From NCBI GenBank assembly GCA_002394525.1, contig DGUF01000146.1, forward strand, positions 1-20,418: a stretch of 20,418 nt of DNA, written 5' to 3'. This DNA comes from Lachnospiraceae bacterium UBA4317. Its GTDB lineage: Bacteria; Bacillota_A; Clostridia; Lachnospirales; Lachnospiraceae. The position numbers and the translations under genes were made by a program. Positions 1 through 7,055 of the stretch are shown here, in pieces. The notes beneath the pieces are model-generated. The model searched no databases. It was not told where the DNA came from and worked only from the letters and a program-made list of their open reading frames with translations. Numbering within the stretch: position 1 is the first letter of the stretch; each line of letters opens with the position of its first letter.

Positions 1-720
1 CCCTACTCCGTCGTCCTCTTCGATGAGATCGAGAAGGCCCACCCGGACGTCTTCAACGTCCTGCTCCAGGTTCTGGACGACGGCCGGATCACCGACTCCC
101 AGGGCAGGACTGTGGACTTCAAGAACACCATCCTGATCATGACCTCCAACATCGGCGCCCAGGAGATCCTGGCCGACATCGAAAACCGGGAGAAGGCCGG
201 ACAGGGAGGCGACAAGGTCAACTTCAACTTTGATGAGAACTCTGCCTTCGGCGCGGACGACGGGACCGATCTCTCGGGCCTGTCCGAGTCCTTCCGCAGG
301 GAGCAGGAGCACTGGGAGATCTCTTCCTATACCAGGGAGAAGGTCCAGAAGCTTCTGCGCGACACCTTCCGCCCCGAGTTCCTCAACCGCCTGGATGAGA
401 CCATCATGTTCAACCCTCTGTCCAGAAACGACATCAAGGGCATCATCGACCTGATCGTCGACGACCTGAACCGCCGCCTGGCGGACCGCCGCATCACCAT
501 CCGGCTGACCGACGAGGCCAAGTACTTCGTCGCCGAGGCCGCCTACGACCCCGCCTACGGCGCAAGGCCCCTTAAGCGCTACATCCAGAAGAACGTCGAG
601 ACCGCAGGCGCCCGCCTGATCCTGGCCGACGAGGTCTCCGAGGGCGACATCATCGAGATCGGCACTGACGGCCGCAGGCTCACGGCCCAGGCCGTCCACA
701 CCGGCCAGATCGAGGGATAA
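1..720 (+). CDS. clpB: ATP-dependent chaperone ClpB, C-terminal part (5' end outside window)
   Basis: This is the last 239 residues of a Hsp100 disaggregase, which with DnaK pulls polypeptides out of aggregates in the cytoplasm. The reading frame is open from base 1, so the start lies upstream. The fragment opens in the second ATPase domain: the Walker B stretch VVLFDEIEKAHPDVFN is at residues 4-19, the sensor-1 region ILIMTSNIGAQ at 44-54, the arginine-finger region FRPEFLNR at 123-130 and the sensor-2 motif GARPLKR at 187-193, followed by the C-terminal oligomerisation domain. Between sensor 1 and FRPEFLNR there are about 69 residues where family members usually have about 30. The extra part is rich in Asp, Glu and Gly (roughly residues 62-105). 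The overall pattern fits ClpB better than ClpC, although the diagnostic middle domain is not in view. Two hairpin terminators follow. Confidence 0.93.
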   Translation, partial: PYSVVLFDEIEKAHPDVFNVLLQVLDDGRITDSQGRTVDFKNTILIMTSNIGAQEILADIENREKAGQGGDKVNFNFDENSAFGADDGTDLSGLSESFRREQEHWEISSYTREKVQKLLRDTFRPEFLNRLDETIMFNPLSRNDIKGIIDLIVDDLNRRLADRRITIRLTDEAKYFVAEAAYDPAYGARPLKRYIQKNVETAGARLILADEVSEGDIIEIGTDGRRLTAQAVHTGQIEG

Positions 721-777
721 GCCCGAAGGACAAGCTCATAAAAACCGGGCCGGGATCCCGGATACTGGAAAGCTGAC

Positions 778-814
778 GGGAAGGGGAGCCCCTTGGGGGT
801 TCCCCTTCCCTTTT
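778..814 (+). terminator. Rho-independent terminator of clpB
   Basis: A perfect 10-bp stem (778-787 with 801-810) continues inward with a G-T pair and four more G-C pairs around a 3-nt loop at 793-795. It is followed by TTTT at 811-814. It lies 58 bp after the clpB stop codon. Confidence 0.88.
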
Positions 815-864
815 CCTGAGCATTCCCGGTTTCGGGGGATCATTTTGACCGGCTGCGGGAGCAT

Positions 865-893
865 GATTCCCGCTTCCGGGGAATCTCTTTTTT
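865..893 (+). terminator. Second terminator-like hairpin after clpB
   Basis: A 7-bp stem (GATTCCC at 865-871, GGGAATC at 879-885) with a 7-nt loop is followed by TC and six T residues at 888-893. It probably acts as a back-up terminator insulating the tRNA unit downstream. Confidence 0.6.
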
Positions 894-997
894 CCGGGTT
901 TCCGGGATCATTCCCGATGGCTGGATCGCAGCTGAATAGACGCTATAAGGAGCACAAAACAACGTTATAATATTTGCTAAAAAAGCGAAATTTCCTG

Positions 998-1026
998 TTG
1001 ACAAACAATTGCCGCAATCGTATACT
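998..1026 (+). promoter_or_regulatory. Sigma-A-type promoter of the tRNA-Met gene
   Basis: A perfect -35 TTGACA (998-1003) and a near-perfect -10 TATACT (1021-1026) are separated by exactly 17 bp. Transcription would begin near 1033, about 43 nt before the mature tRNA 5' end. The flanking DNA is AT-rich compared with the rest of the window. Confidence 0.9.
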
Positions 1027-1075
1027 ATAGAAGCTGACCGAACGGAGCAAACAAAAACCGCAGGTCACAACATAT

Positions 1076-1149
1076 GGCGAGGTAGCTCAGCTGGCTAGAG
1101 CACGCGGTTCATACCCGCGGTGTCGAGGGTTCAAGTCCCCCCCTCGCTA
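1076..1149 (+). tRNA. tRNA-Met (anticodon CAT)
   Basis: The gene folds as a full 74-nt cloverleaf. Acceptor stem: 1076-1082 with 1142-1148, the outermost pair being G-T. D arm: GCTC/GAGC at 1085-1088 and 1098-1101. Anticodon stem: CGCGG/CCGCG at 1103-1107 and 1115-1119, with loop TTCATAC and anticodon CAT at 1110-1112. T arm: 1125-1141 with loop TTCAAGT. The second T-stem pair is an A-C mismatch (1126/1140). The discriminator is A1149 and no CCA is encoded. The anticodon stem lacks the three consecutive G-C pairs of initiator tRNA and the first pair is not C-A, so this looks like elongator tRNA-Met. A lysidine-modified tRNA-Ile(CAT) cannot be fully excluded. It is a single-gene unit with its own promoter and terminator. 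Confidence 0.95.
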
Positions 1150-1155
1150 CTCATG

Positions 1156-1190
1156 GAACCGGATGTCTTATGGACATCCGGTTCATTTCG
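1156..1190 (+). terminator. Terminator of the tRNA-Met unit
   Basis: A perfect 12-bp stem (GAACCGGATGTC at 1156-1167, GACATCCGGTTC at 1173-1184) with a 5-nt loop starts 7 nt after the tRNA. It is followed by the T-rich ATTTCG. The ATG at 1163 lies inside this stem and is therefore not a start codon. Confidence 0.88.
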
Positions 1191-1240
1191 TTTCAGCTAT
1201 AGTTTTGAAGGATACGGTCCGGTGTGATGATCAGGACGGC

Positions 1241-2185
1241 ATGCCGGTGGACGGTCAGAAAAATATGAAAGAAAACAAAAGTCGAAAAAAACTTGGTCTG
1301 AGGGGCAGGATCCGCATAGGCTATGCGGCTGCCCTGACTTTATATGTCCTCTTTGTTCTCCTGCATGCTTTCGTGATCCCCAGGGATATCATCAAGGCGG
1401 ACTGGAACCTGGCGGGGCTGGGGAAGAGCCGCCGCAGGCCGGTCGTCACCGATCACAGCTATGATGACGGGGAGATCAGCATCGAGATCAGGACGGAAAG
1501 GCAGCTGGATACGACCCTCTACATCGCCGACATCCGGATCAGCGACGCTTCCATGCTCAGGGCCGGCCTGGCCAATGATTCCTTCGGAAGGAACCTTGTG
1601 GAGAATACCTCCTCCATCGCGGAGAGGCACCAGGCGGTTTTCGCTGTCAACGGGGACTACTACGGCTTTCGCGAGACGGGCTATGTCCTGCGCAACGGCC
1701 AGCTCTATCGCAGCCAGTCCAACCTGTCCTATCCCTATGGAGAGGACCTGGTGATCTGGAAGGACGGCTCCTTTGAGATCATCGAGGAGGGGGCCTTCAC
1801 GGCTGAGGAGCTGTCGGAGGAGGGGGCCATGCAGATCTTTTCCTTCGGCCCGGCCCTGGTCCATCGCGGCGAGGTCAAGGTCATCGACGGGGAAGAGGTC
1901 GAGCGGGCCCAGATCACCAACCCCCGCACGGCGATCGGCATGGTGGAGCCTCTCCACTATATCATGGTCGTCTCGGACGGGAGAACGGAGGAGAGCACCG
2001 GGCTCTCCCTGTATGAGCTGGCCCGGCTCATGCAGGAGCTGGGCTGTGAGACAGCCTACAACCTGGACGGGGGAGGGTCCTCGACGATCTGGTTCAACGG
2101 AAAGGTCCTCAACAATCCCACGACCTTCGGGGATGTCATTGAGGAGCGCCCGATCAGCGATATCGTTTATATCGGATATCAGTAA
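1241..2185 (+). CDS. Phosphodiester glycosidase family protein (NAGPA-type domain), membrane-anchored
   Basis: The product is about 314 residues: a basic N-terminus, one hydrophobic segment (residues 26-46, GYAAALTLYVLFVLLHAFVI) and an extracytoplasmic domain of the NAGPA/phosphodiester glycosidase type. Family hallmarks are visible: FAVNGDYYGFRETGYVLRNG in the first half, a NPRTAIGM segment, VVSDGRTEESTGLSLYELA, and the C-terminal NLDGGGSSTIWFNG (DGGGSST at about 276-282). The founding member removes GlcNAc from a phosphodiester on lysosomal enzymes. Bacterial members are thought to act on cell-surface glycan phosphodiesters, but the substrate here is unknown. Start choice: ATG 1241 has AGGA four bases upstream. 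ATG 1265 (MKENKSRKK) is possible but lacks a clear ribosome binding site. The frame extends back to an ATG at 1163 that sits in the tRNA terminator and is rejected. Confidence 0.85.
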   Translation: MPVDGQKNMKENKSRKKLGLRGRIRIGYAAALTLYVLFVLLHAFVIPRDIIKADWNLAGLGKSRRRPVVTDHSYDDGEISIEIRTERQLDTTLYIADIRISDASMLRAGLANDSFGRNLVENTSSIAERHQAVFAVNGDYYGFRETGYVLRNGQLYRSQSNLSYPYGEDLVIWKDGSFEIIEEGAFTAEELSEEGAMQIFSFGPALVHRGEVKVIDGEEVERAQITNPRTAIGMVEPLHYIMVVSDGRTEESTGLSLYELARLMQELGCETAYNLDGGGSSTIWFNGKVLNNPTTFGDVIEERPISDIVYIGYQ

Positions 2186-2218
2186 GTGTTCAGGACAGTA
2201 CAGAGGAGGATAGGAGAG

Positions 2219-2833
2219 ATGGGTTCGGCATCCGGCCATGATACTGACGAAAGACAGAAAAGAGCAAAGATCATCCTGGTCCGCTACCTGTGTATCTCTG
2301 CCTTCTGCCTCCTGTTTTTTATTATCTACAACCATTTTTCCCATGAGATCCGCTCTCCGTGGATGACCTGGCTGTTTGCCTGGCCCCTGGTCCTGGGGGC
2401 TGTCCCTGCCGCGCTGGAATACCTCGGCCTGCTTCCGGGCTGCGGAGCCGCCGCGGGAGCAGGCGGAGAGAGGCGGAGCGCGGAGCGTGAAGCCGGAGGA
2501 CGGGGAGACCGCGGCCGGAAAAGCGAAAACAGGCGGAGCGCGGAGCGTGAAGCCGGAGGAAGAAGAGACCGCGGCCGCAAAGAGGAGGGCCGGACCCGTG
2601 AAGGGCAGGAGAGCATGGACCGGGAGACCGGCGGGATCCCCAGGGATATCTACCGATTCGGGATCGCGGCCCTGACCTGCGCCAGCCTGCTCAAGGGGAT
2701 CCTGGAGATCGCCGGGACGGATTCGGTCTTCGCGGACCTTCTGCTTGCGGCGGGCTTTGTCATGCTCCTTGCGGGGGCGGCCGGGTATCTTATGGCTGTG
2801 CGGAAAGCACGCGGTGCCGCGGGGCTTCCATGA
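2219..2833 (+). CDS. Small multi-pass membrane protein with a duplicated charged loop, function unknown
   Basis: I do not recognise this 204-residue protein. It has two N-terminal hydrophobic segments (VRYLCISAFCLLFFIIYNHF and WLFAWPLVLGAVPAALEYLGL), then about 70 hydrophilic residues rich in Arg, Glu and Gly, then two more hydrophobic segments near the C-terminus. The hydrophilic loop contains a 20-residue unit repeated twice, RRSAEREAGGR(G/R)DRGRK plus two or three variable residues, encoded by an exact 60-bp tandem period at 2471-2590. ATG 2219 is chosen over GTG 2186 because AGAGGAGGA lies 8 nt upstream of it. It begins 33 bp after the glycosidase stop and is probably co-transcribed with it. 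The N-terminal and C-terminal halves could be a conserved domain interrupted by the repeat, but this cannot be judged by eye. Confidence 0.7.
   Translation: MGSASGHDTDERQKRAKIILVRYLCISAFCLLFFIIYNHFSHEIRSPWMTWLFAWPLVLGAVPAALEYLGLLPGCGAAAGAGGERRSAEREAGGRGDRGRKSENRRSAEREAGGRRDRGRKEEGRTREGQESMDRETGGIPRDIYRFGIAALTCASLLKGILEIAGTDSVFADLLLAAGFVMLLAGAAGYLMAVRKARGAAGLP
2471..2590 (+). repeat. Two-copy 60-bp in-frame tandem repeat
   Basis: Copies at 2471-2530 and 2531-2590 share an identical 40-bp start beginning AGGCGGAGCGCGGAGCGTGA, and then diverge slightly. The 60-bp period keeps the reading frame. A shorter related piece, AGGCGGAGAG, precedes it at 2461, suggesting further expansion or contraction. 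Confidence 0.9.
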
Positions 2834-2966
2834 AAAAAGCAGGACGGCAGTGAAACCATGCGGCATCTTTGAGCCCGCATACGGCAGGGCGCACGGGCGG
2901 CTTTCGCATGTGATGTTCATTGCGACTGTGCGCAGGCGCAAAATAATAATCGGAAAGATGACAGGA

Positions 2967-3266
2967 ATGAATAGTAAGACAAGCACGAGAGATATGACCA
3001 CCGGACCGATCATCAGTCAGGTGGTTTTGTTTTCCCTTCCCCTGATGCTGGGGAATCTGTTTCAGATGCTCTACAACACGGTGGATTCCATCGTGGTCGG
3101 CCGCTTTGTCAGCACCCAGGCCCTGGCAGCCGTCGGATCGACGGCCATGATCGTCAACATCATGGTTTTCTTCTTCAACGGATTTTCCGTCGGGGCCGGC
3201 GACCCGCATGTTCACGGACGATCCCTCCGTGGTCTCCTACGGTGTTTTGTTCCTGCGCGCCAATAA
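2967..3266 (+). pseudogene. MATE family efflux transporter remnant (internal deletion, frameshift, truncated 3' end)
   Basis: The first 80 or so residues are a clear MATE family multidrug/Na+ antiporter N-terminus: DMTTGPIISQVVLFSLPLML, GNLFQMLYNTVDSIVVGRFV, ALAAVGSTAMIVNIMVFFFN and GFSVGAG. An intact member is about 450 residues and would continue from GFSVGAG into the second membrane segment. Instead the frame breaks near 3200. From 3208 a different frame (+1) reads MFTDDPSVVSYGVLFLRAN, which resembles the region before a late membrane helix of the same family (roughly residue 320-340). So about 230-240 codons are missing and the 3' end is lost as well, the remnant running straight into the terminator at 3265. 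ATG 2967 has GGAAAG 9 nt upstream; ATG 2958 is an alternative. No working transporter can be made. Confidence 0.85.
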
Positions 3267-3307
3267 AAAGAAGGCGGATGTCCCTGCCGGGCATTCGCCT
3301 TCTTTTT
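3265..3307. terminator. Bidirectional terminator between MATE remnant and PBP gene
   Basis: A 12-bp perfect outer stem (3265-3276 with 3296-3307) begins with AAAAAGAAGGCG and ends CGCCTTCTTTTT. It continues inward through a G-T pair and six more pairs to a 5-nt loop (3284-3288). A-rich and T-rich ends on both sides allow termination of the + strand transcript and of the - strand PBP gene, whose stop is at 3333. Confidence 0.9.
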
Positions 3308-3332
3308 TTATAATTTCCCGCAGGCCGGGGGA

Positions 3333-5969
3333 TCAGTCGTCTTCCTCGTCGTCCTCTTCCTTGTCGCGGCTGGTCAGGCTGCTGGTTCCGGATTTGGACT
3401 TGCTTTTCTCCTTCTCCCTTTCTCTGCGTTCTTCTTCCTCCTCTTCCCGGCGTCTTTTCTCCTCTGCCTCCTTCTTCTTTCTGGCCTTTTCCGCGGCCTT
3501 TTCCTTGGCCTTCTGGCCGACATAGCAGTAGGCGGTCGGCTCGGTGCCCTTTACGAAGTACTCGGTGTAACCGTGGGTGCAGTAATTGTCGATGGCCTTG
3601 AGGCCGGTGTCGGCGCAGACGTAGCAGGAGGAGATATTGGAGGGCTTCTTGAAATCAGAGGCCTTTTTGTTGGCGGGGATGTTGGACATGACCTGGCGCC
3701 AGATGATCATGGCCAGGTTTTCCTCTTCCTTGGAGAGCTTGATGTTGTTGTCATAGCCGGCCCAGACAGTCGCCGTGTAATTGGGCGTGTAGCCGGCGAA
3801 CCAGACGTCGTTGCTCTCCTCGGTGGTGCCGGTCTTGCCGGCGACGGCGGTGGTCGTGAAGTTGGCGACCATGCCGGTCCCCTTGGTCAGGACGTCCTTC
3901 ATGGCGTCGGTCAGAAGCCAGCAGGTGGTCTCCTTGAGGACCCTCTCGGCCTTGGGCTTGGAGTTGTCCAGGAGCAGGACCTCCTCCTGCTGTTCAACGG
4001 ACCCGTCCTTTGCATTTTTGGATTCCGTGACCCGGGTGACCTTGGTGTAGAGGCGGGGCTCGATGTATTTGCCTCCGTTGGCGATGCTGGAGAAGGCGGC
4101 GTTGAGCTCGATGTTGCGGACGCCGTAGGTGATGCCGCCCAGAGCCAGGGTCTGGTTGGCGTCGGAGTAGACCTCACCGTTGATCTCCTCATCGTCGATC
4201 AGGGTGTTGATGCCCAGCTTTTCAGCATATTTGACGCCCAGCTCGGGACCGATGTCGGTCAGGGTCTTGACGGCGACGATGTTCATGGAGTCCTGGATGG
4301 CCTTCCTGATGGTGCTGGTGCCGCGGTAGCCCTCGTACCAGTTGTGGACCTCGGGGCCCTCCTGGTTGGCGCCGTAGCGGTATTTCTCATCGACCTGGGT
4401 GGAGGCCAGGGTGAAGGGCTTGCCGTTCTTGTCCTTGGCTTCCTTGCTGTCCAGGGCGGGAGCGAAGGTGCTGATGATCTTGAAGGTGGAGCCGGGCTGG
4501 CGGGTCGTGTCGGTGGCCCGGTTGAGGGTCCGGCTGGCCTCCTTTTCCCCGCGGCCGCCCAGCATGGCGACCACATAGCCCGTATCCTGGTCGGCGACGG
4601 TCACGGAGATCTCGGGCTGGGGTGCCAGCTCGTAGTTTTCCTCGTAGGTGTCGTCGGGGCCCAGCATGGCGTTGCGGAAGGCCTTGATATCCTCTCTGGC
4701 CCGGGAGGCGGAGGTGTACATGATGCTGTAGTTCTCATCCTTTTCCAGGAACCAGGACTGCATGCTGTTGCTGTCGTAGTTGGTCTGGGTCCCGTCGGGG
4801 GCGGTGACCGTCAGGGCATAATTGAGATAATACTTGGTCCCCGAGGGGAAGTTGCCGGAGTCCTCGGCGCACTGCTTGTCCACGATGGCCTGGATCTCGG
4901 GATCCTGGGTGGAGTAGATCCTCAGGCCGCCGCTGTAGAGCAGCTGATAGGCCTGGTCCACCGTGAGGGGATTGCCGTTGTTGAGGGTCTTGTCCAGCAT
5001 GAGGTCCTCGTCGCGCAGGTCGCGCAGAACCTGGCGGATCAGGGCGTCGACAAAGTAGGAGTTGACGCGGTTGTCCACCTTTTCCTTGTCCTTGTTGACG
5101 GCCTCGATCTTTTTGTAGACATCCTCCGCCAGGGCCTTGGAATATTCCTCATTGGTGATATAGCCCTGGGTCAGCATGTGCTCCAGGACGACCTCCTGGC
5201 GGGCCCGGTTGTCCTCGGGATAGACGATGGGGTCATAGGCGCTGGGGTTCTGGGTGATGGCGGCCAGGACGGCACACTCGGCCAGAGACAGGTCGGCCGC
5301 GTGCTTGTCAAAGTACCTCTGAGAGGCGGCCTCGACGCCCAGGGTGTTGTGGCCCAGATTGATGGTATTGAGGTAGTTGAGGAGGATCTCGGATTTGTCC
5401 ATGGTCTTCTCCAGCTCGTAGGCCAGATACTGCTCCTGGATCTTTCTCTTGATCCGGTCCTGGGTGGACTCATTGGTCCAGTCGGTGAAGACGTTGTTCT
5501 TAATCAGCTGCTGGGTGATGGTACTGGCGCCCTCGGAGAAATCGAAGCCGCCTGACACGCCCACGTAGATGGCGCGGAAGATGCCGGGGATATCGATCCC
5601 GTGGTGGTCATAGAAGCGCTCATCCTCGATGGCCACGAAGGCGTGGGCCAGGTTCTGGGGGATGCCCTCGCGGGAGACCGGGATCCGGTTGGAGTCGGTC
5701 GAGACCAGGGTGGCGGTGGTGCCGCCCTCACTGTCATAGACGAAGGTGGAGTAGCCCTTGGGGCTGACATCGATGGTCCCGATATCCGGAGAGATCTCCA
5801 GGATCCCCTTGTAGGTTCCATAGCCGGCGCTGACGCCGATGACGCCCGCTCCGGCGACAATGACCAGAAGGACTGTCAGCACCAGGATCAGGATCCGGGA
5901 AAAACGCCGGGTCCCGCGGGCATTCAGCCTCTGCTTTTGTCTGGTAATATTCCTTTTATTAAATATCAT
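3333..5969 (-). CDS. Class A penicillin-binding protein (glycosyltransferase/transpeptidase, PBP1A type)
   Basis: This 878-residue enzyme polymerises lipid II and cross-links peptidoglycan outside the membrane. After a basic cytoplasmic tail comes one transmembrane helix (residues 25-48). The GT51 domain follows, with catalytic Glu115 in AIEDERFYDHHG, then STITQQL (149-155) and the RKIQEQYLAYELEK region. The transpeptidase domain has Ser494 and Lys497 in PGSTFK, the SMN motif at 561-563 and KTG at 712-714 (AGKTGTTE). Near the C-terminus four cysteines (782, 785, 797, 815) sit in a segment typical of clostridial class A PBPs. The last 60 residues are an extremely charged Lys/Glu/Arg tail ending in EEDDEEDD. 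All catalytic residues are present. The start has AAGGA about 11-12 nt upstream. It is transcribed alone, opposite to its neighbours. I leave the symbol empty because several paralogues (pbpA, ponA, mrcA) are named differently between species. Confidence 0.95.
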   Translation of the reverse strand: MIFNKRNITRQKQRLNARGTRRFSRILILVLTVLLVIVAGAGVIGVSAGYGTYKGILEISPDIGTIDVSPKGYSTFVYDSEGGTTATLVSTDSNRIPVSREGIPQNLAHAFVAIEDERFYDHHGIDIPGIFRAIYVGVSGGFDFSEGASTITQQLIKNNVFTDWTNESTQDRIKRKIQEQYLAYELEKTMDKSEILLNYLNTINLGHNTLGVEAASQRYFDKHAADLSLAECAVLAAITQNPSAYDPIVYPEDNRARQEVVLEHMLTQGYITNEEYSKALAEDVYKKIEAVNKDKEKVDNRVNSYFVDALIRQVLRDLRDEDLMLDKTLNNGNPLTVDQAYQLLYSGGLRIYSTQDPEIQAIVDKQCAEDSGNFPSGTKYYLNYALTVTAPDGTQTNYDSNSMQSWFLEKDENYSIMYTSASRAREDIKAFRNAMLGPDDTYEENYELAPQPEISVTVADQDTGYVVAMLGGRGEKEASRTLNRATDTTRQPGSTFKIISTFAPALDSKEAKDKNGKPFTLASTQVDEKYRYGANQEGPEVHNWYEGYRGTSTIRKAIQDSMNIVAVKTLTDIGPELGVKYAEKLGINTLIDDEEINGEVYSDANQTLALGGITYGVRNIELNAAFSSIANGGKYIEPRLYTKVTRVTESKNAKDGSVEQQEEVLLLDNSKPKAERVLKETTCWLLTDAMKDVLTKGTGMVANFTTTAVAGKTGTTEESNDVWFAGYTPNYTATVWAGYDNNIKLSKEEENLAMIIWRQVMSNIPANKKASDFKKPSNISSCYVCADTGLKAIDNYCTHGYTEYFVKGTEPTAYCYVGQKAKEKAAEKARKKKEAEEKRRREEEEEERREREKEKSKSKSGTSSLTSRDKEEDDEEDD

Positions 5970-6072
5970 AGAAATGATGGTCCTTTCTTCTCGCGTCCTG
6001 CGGCTGATCCGCTGCCATGAGAGTTACCTGTCTGCCGGCCGCACGGGCCGGGCTGTGTACAAAATATGCTTC

Positions 6073-6101
6073 ATTATAACAAAGAAGAGTTCTTTTATAA
6101 A
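6073..6101 (-). promoter_or_regulatory. Candidate promoter for the PBP gene (proximal)
   Basis: Read on the - strand, a perfect -10 TATAAT (6078-6073) lies 17 bp from a weak -35 TTTATA (6101-6096). The spacer holds an inverted repeat AAAGAA-gag-TTCTTT (6081-6095) that could be an operator. It lies about 105 bp upstream of the start codon. Confidence 0.4.
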
Positions 6102-6133
6102 TACGAAAAACCTGCAGCAAAGGTTTCATTATT

Positions 6134-6161
6134 AATATAACAGAATTTACAGGACTGTGAA
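6134..6161 (-). promoter_or_regulatory. Candidate promoter for the PBP gene (distal)
   Basis: Read on the - strand, TTCACA (6161-6156) and TATATT (6139-6134) each match the consensus at five of six positions, with a 16-bp spacer. This is an alternative or additional start to the proximal candidate. I cannot tell which is used. Confidence 0.35.
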
Positions 6162-6248
6162 CATGGGGAAAATGTGAAATAATAGTGTCGAAAAGCCTTT
6201 CTGAAAATACTTTTTCATGCAGGGCTGCCGGGGTGGTCTGGCGGTTTT

Positions 6249-6278
6249 TTCACAAATTTCCTGATTTGATGATATACT
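6249..6278 (+). promoter_or_regulatory. Promoter of the YigZ-family gene
   Basis: A -35 TTCACA (6249-6254) and -10 TATACT (6273-6278) are 18 bp apart, each five of six to consensus. The 5' leader would be about 125 nt and is GC-rich. The rest of the 441-bp gap between the PBP and this gene holds the two opposing promoter candidates and no supported gene. Confidence 0.6.
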
Positions 6279-6410
6279 AGTATTTGGAGCAGCCCGGGGG
6301 CCGGGAGGGCTCCGGAAAAAATACCCGGGTGTCTGCGGCCCGCCGCGTGAAATGACTTGCGGCCCGGCATGCCCCGGGGGCGGAACCATATATCTGAGAG
6401 GAGCTGGAAA

Positions 6411-7049
6411 ATGGCATCAGAATACCTGACGATCCGTGAAGAGGGCAGGGGCGAATACGAGGAAAAAAAGTCCCGCTTCCTGGGCGAAGCCATTCCGGTG
6501 GCCTCGGAGGAGGAAGCTGCGGCGCAGATCGCCCGCGTCCGCAAACAATATTACGATGCCAGGCACCACTGCTATGCCTGGGTACTCGGCGAGGGCTCTG
6601 AAAAAAAGAAGTCCTCGGACGACGGCGAGCCCTCCGGCACGGCCGGCCAGCCCATCCTCAAGGTGATCGAGGGGAGCGGCTGCACCAATATCCTGATCAT
6701 CGTGACCAGGTATTTCGGCGGGACCCTGCTGGGGACCGGAGGCCTGGTCAGGTCCTATACCCAGGCTGCCCGCGAGGCCCTGGGGAATGCCGGCAAGGTG
6801 AGGATGTGCCTGTGCCGCCAGCTGGCGGTCACAGTGGATTACAGTGCCCTCGACCGCCTGCTCTATGAGCTCAGGCGGGATGGGATCGAAATGGGGGAGA
6901 CGGAATACGGCGCGCAGGTCACCCTGCATCTGACGGTGGAGACCGCCAAAGCGGATGACCTGATCAGAAAGATCACGGCTCTGACCAGCGGAGCCGCCGG
7001 GATCGAGACGGTCTCGGAGGGCTTTTACCCGGTCAGCATGGAAGAATAG
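6411..7049 (+). CDS. YigZ/IMPACT family protein
   Basis: This 212-residue cytoplasmic protein belongs to the UPF0029/IMPACT family, whose bacterial members (YigZ, YvyE) are widespread and of unsettled function. The yeast and mammalian relatives modulate the Gcn2 translational stress kinase. The N-terminal IMPACT domain shows KSRFLGEAIPV, then ARHHCYAWVLG (about residues 47-57), the loop SDDGEPSGTAGQPIL (about 68-82) and VTRYFGGTLLGTGGLVRSY (about 98-116), all hallmarks of the family. The C-terminal 75 residues form the DUF1949-type ferredoxin-like domain. The length is normal for YigZ. ATG 6411 has GAGAGGAG 7 nt upstream. It has its own promoter, and the 16-bp hairpin just after the stop probably ends or weakens its transcript. 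Confidence 0.92.
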   Translation: MASEYLTIREEGRGEYEEKKSRFLGEAIPVASEEEAAAQIARVRKQYYDARHHCYAWVLGEGSEKKKSSDDGEPSGTAGQPILKVIEGSGCTNILIIVTRYFGGTLLGTGGLVRSYTQAAREALGNAGKVRMCLCRQLAVTVDYSALDRLLYELRRDGIEMGETEYGAQVTLHLTVETAKADDLIRKITALTSGAAGIETVSEGFYPVSMEE

Positions 7050-7055
7050 AATAAA

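Noticed and set aside
1163..1240. Upstream ATG start for the phosphodiester glycosidase
   Set aside because: The ATG lies within the 12-bp stem of the tRNA terminator, and the residues it adds are unlike a signal or family sequence.
1340..3013. 557-codon open frame on the - strand
   Set aside because: It overlaps the glycosidase, the membrane protein and part of the MATE remnant on the other strand, and has no recognisable domain or ribosome binding site.
3573..5555. 660-codon open frame on the + strand across the PBP gene
   Set aside because: It is an antisense shadow of the clearly identified PBP gene. The translation is a monotonous Gly/Val/Leu/Asp mix with no domain, as expected from GC-rich codon bias.
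6186..6192. TGTCGAA, a Spo0A-box-like heptamer upstream of yigZ
   Set aside because: A single 7-bp match is expected by chance and there is no second site or sporulation gene nearby.
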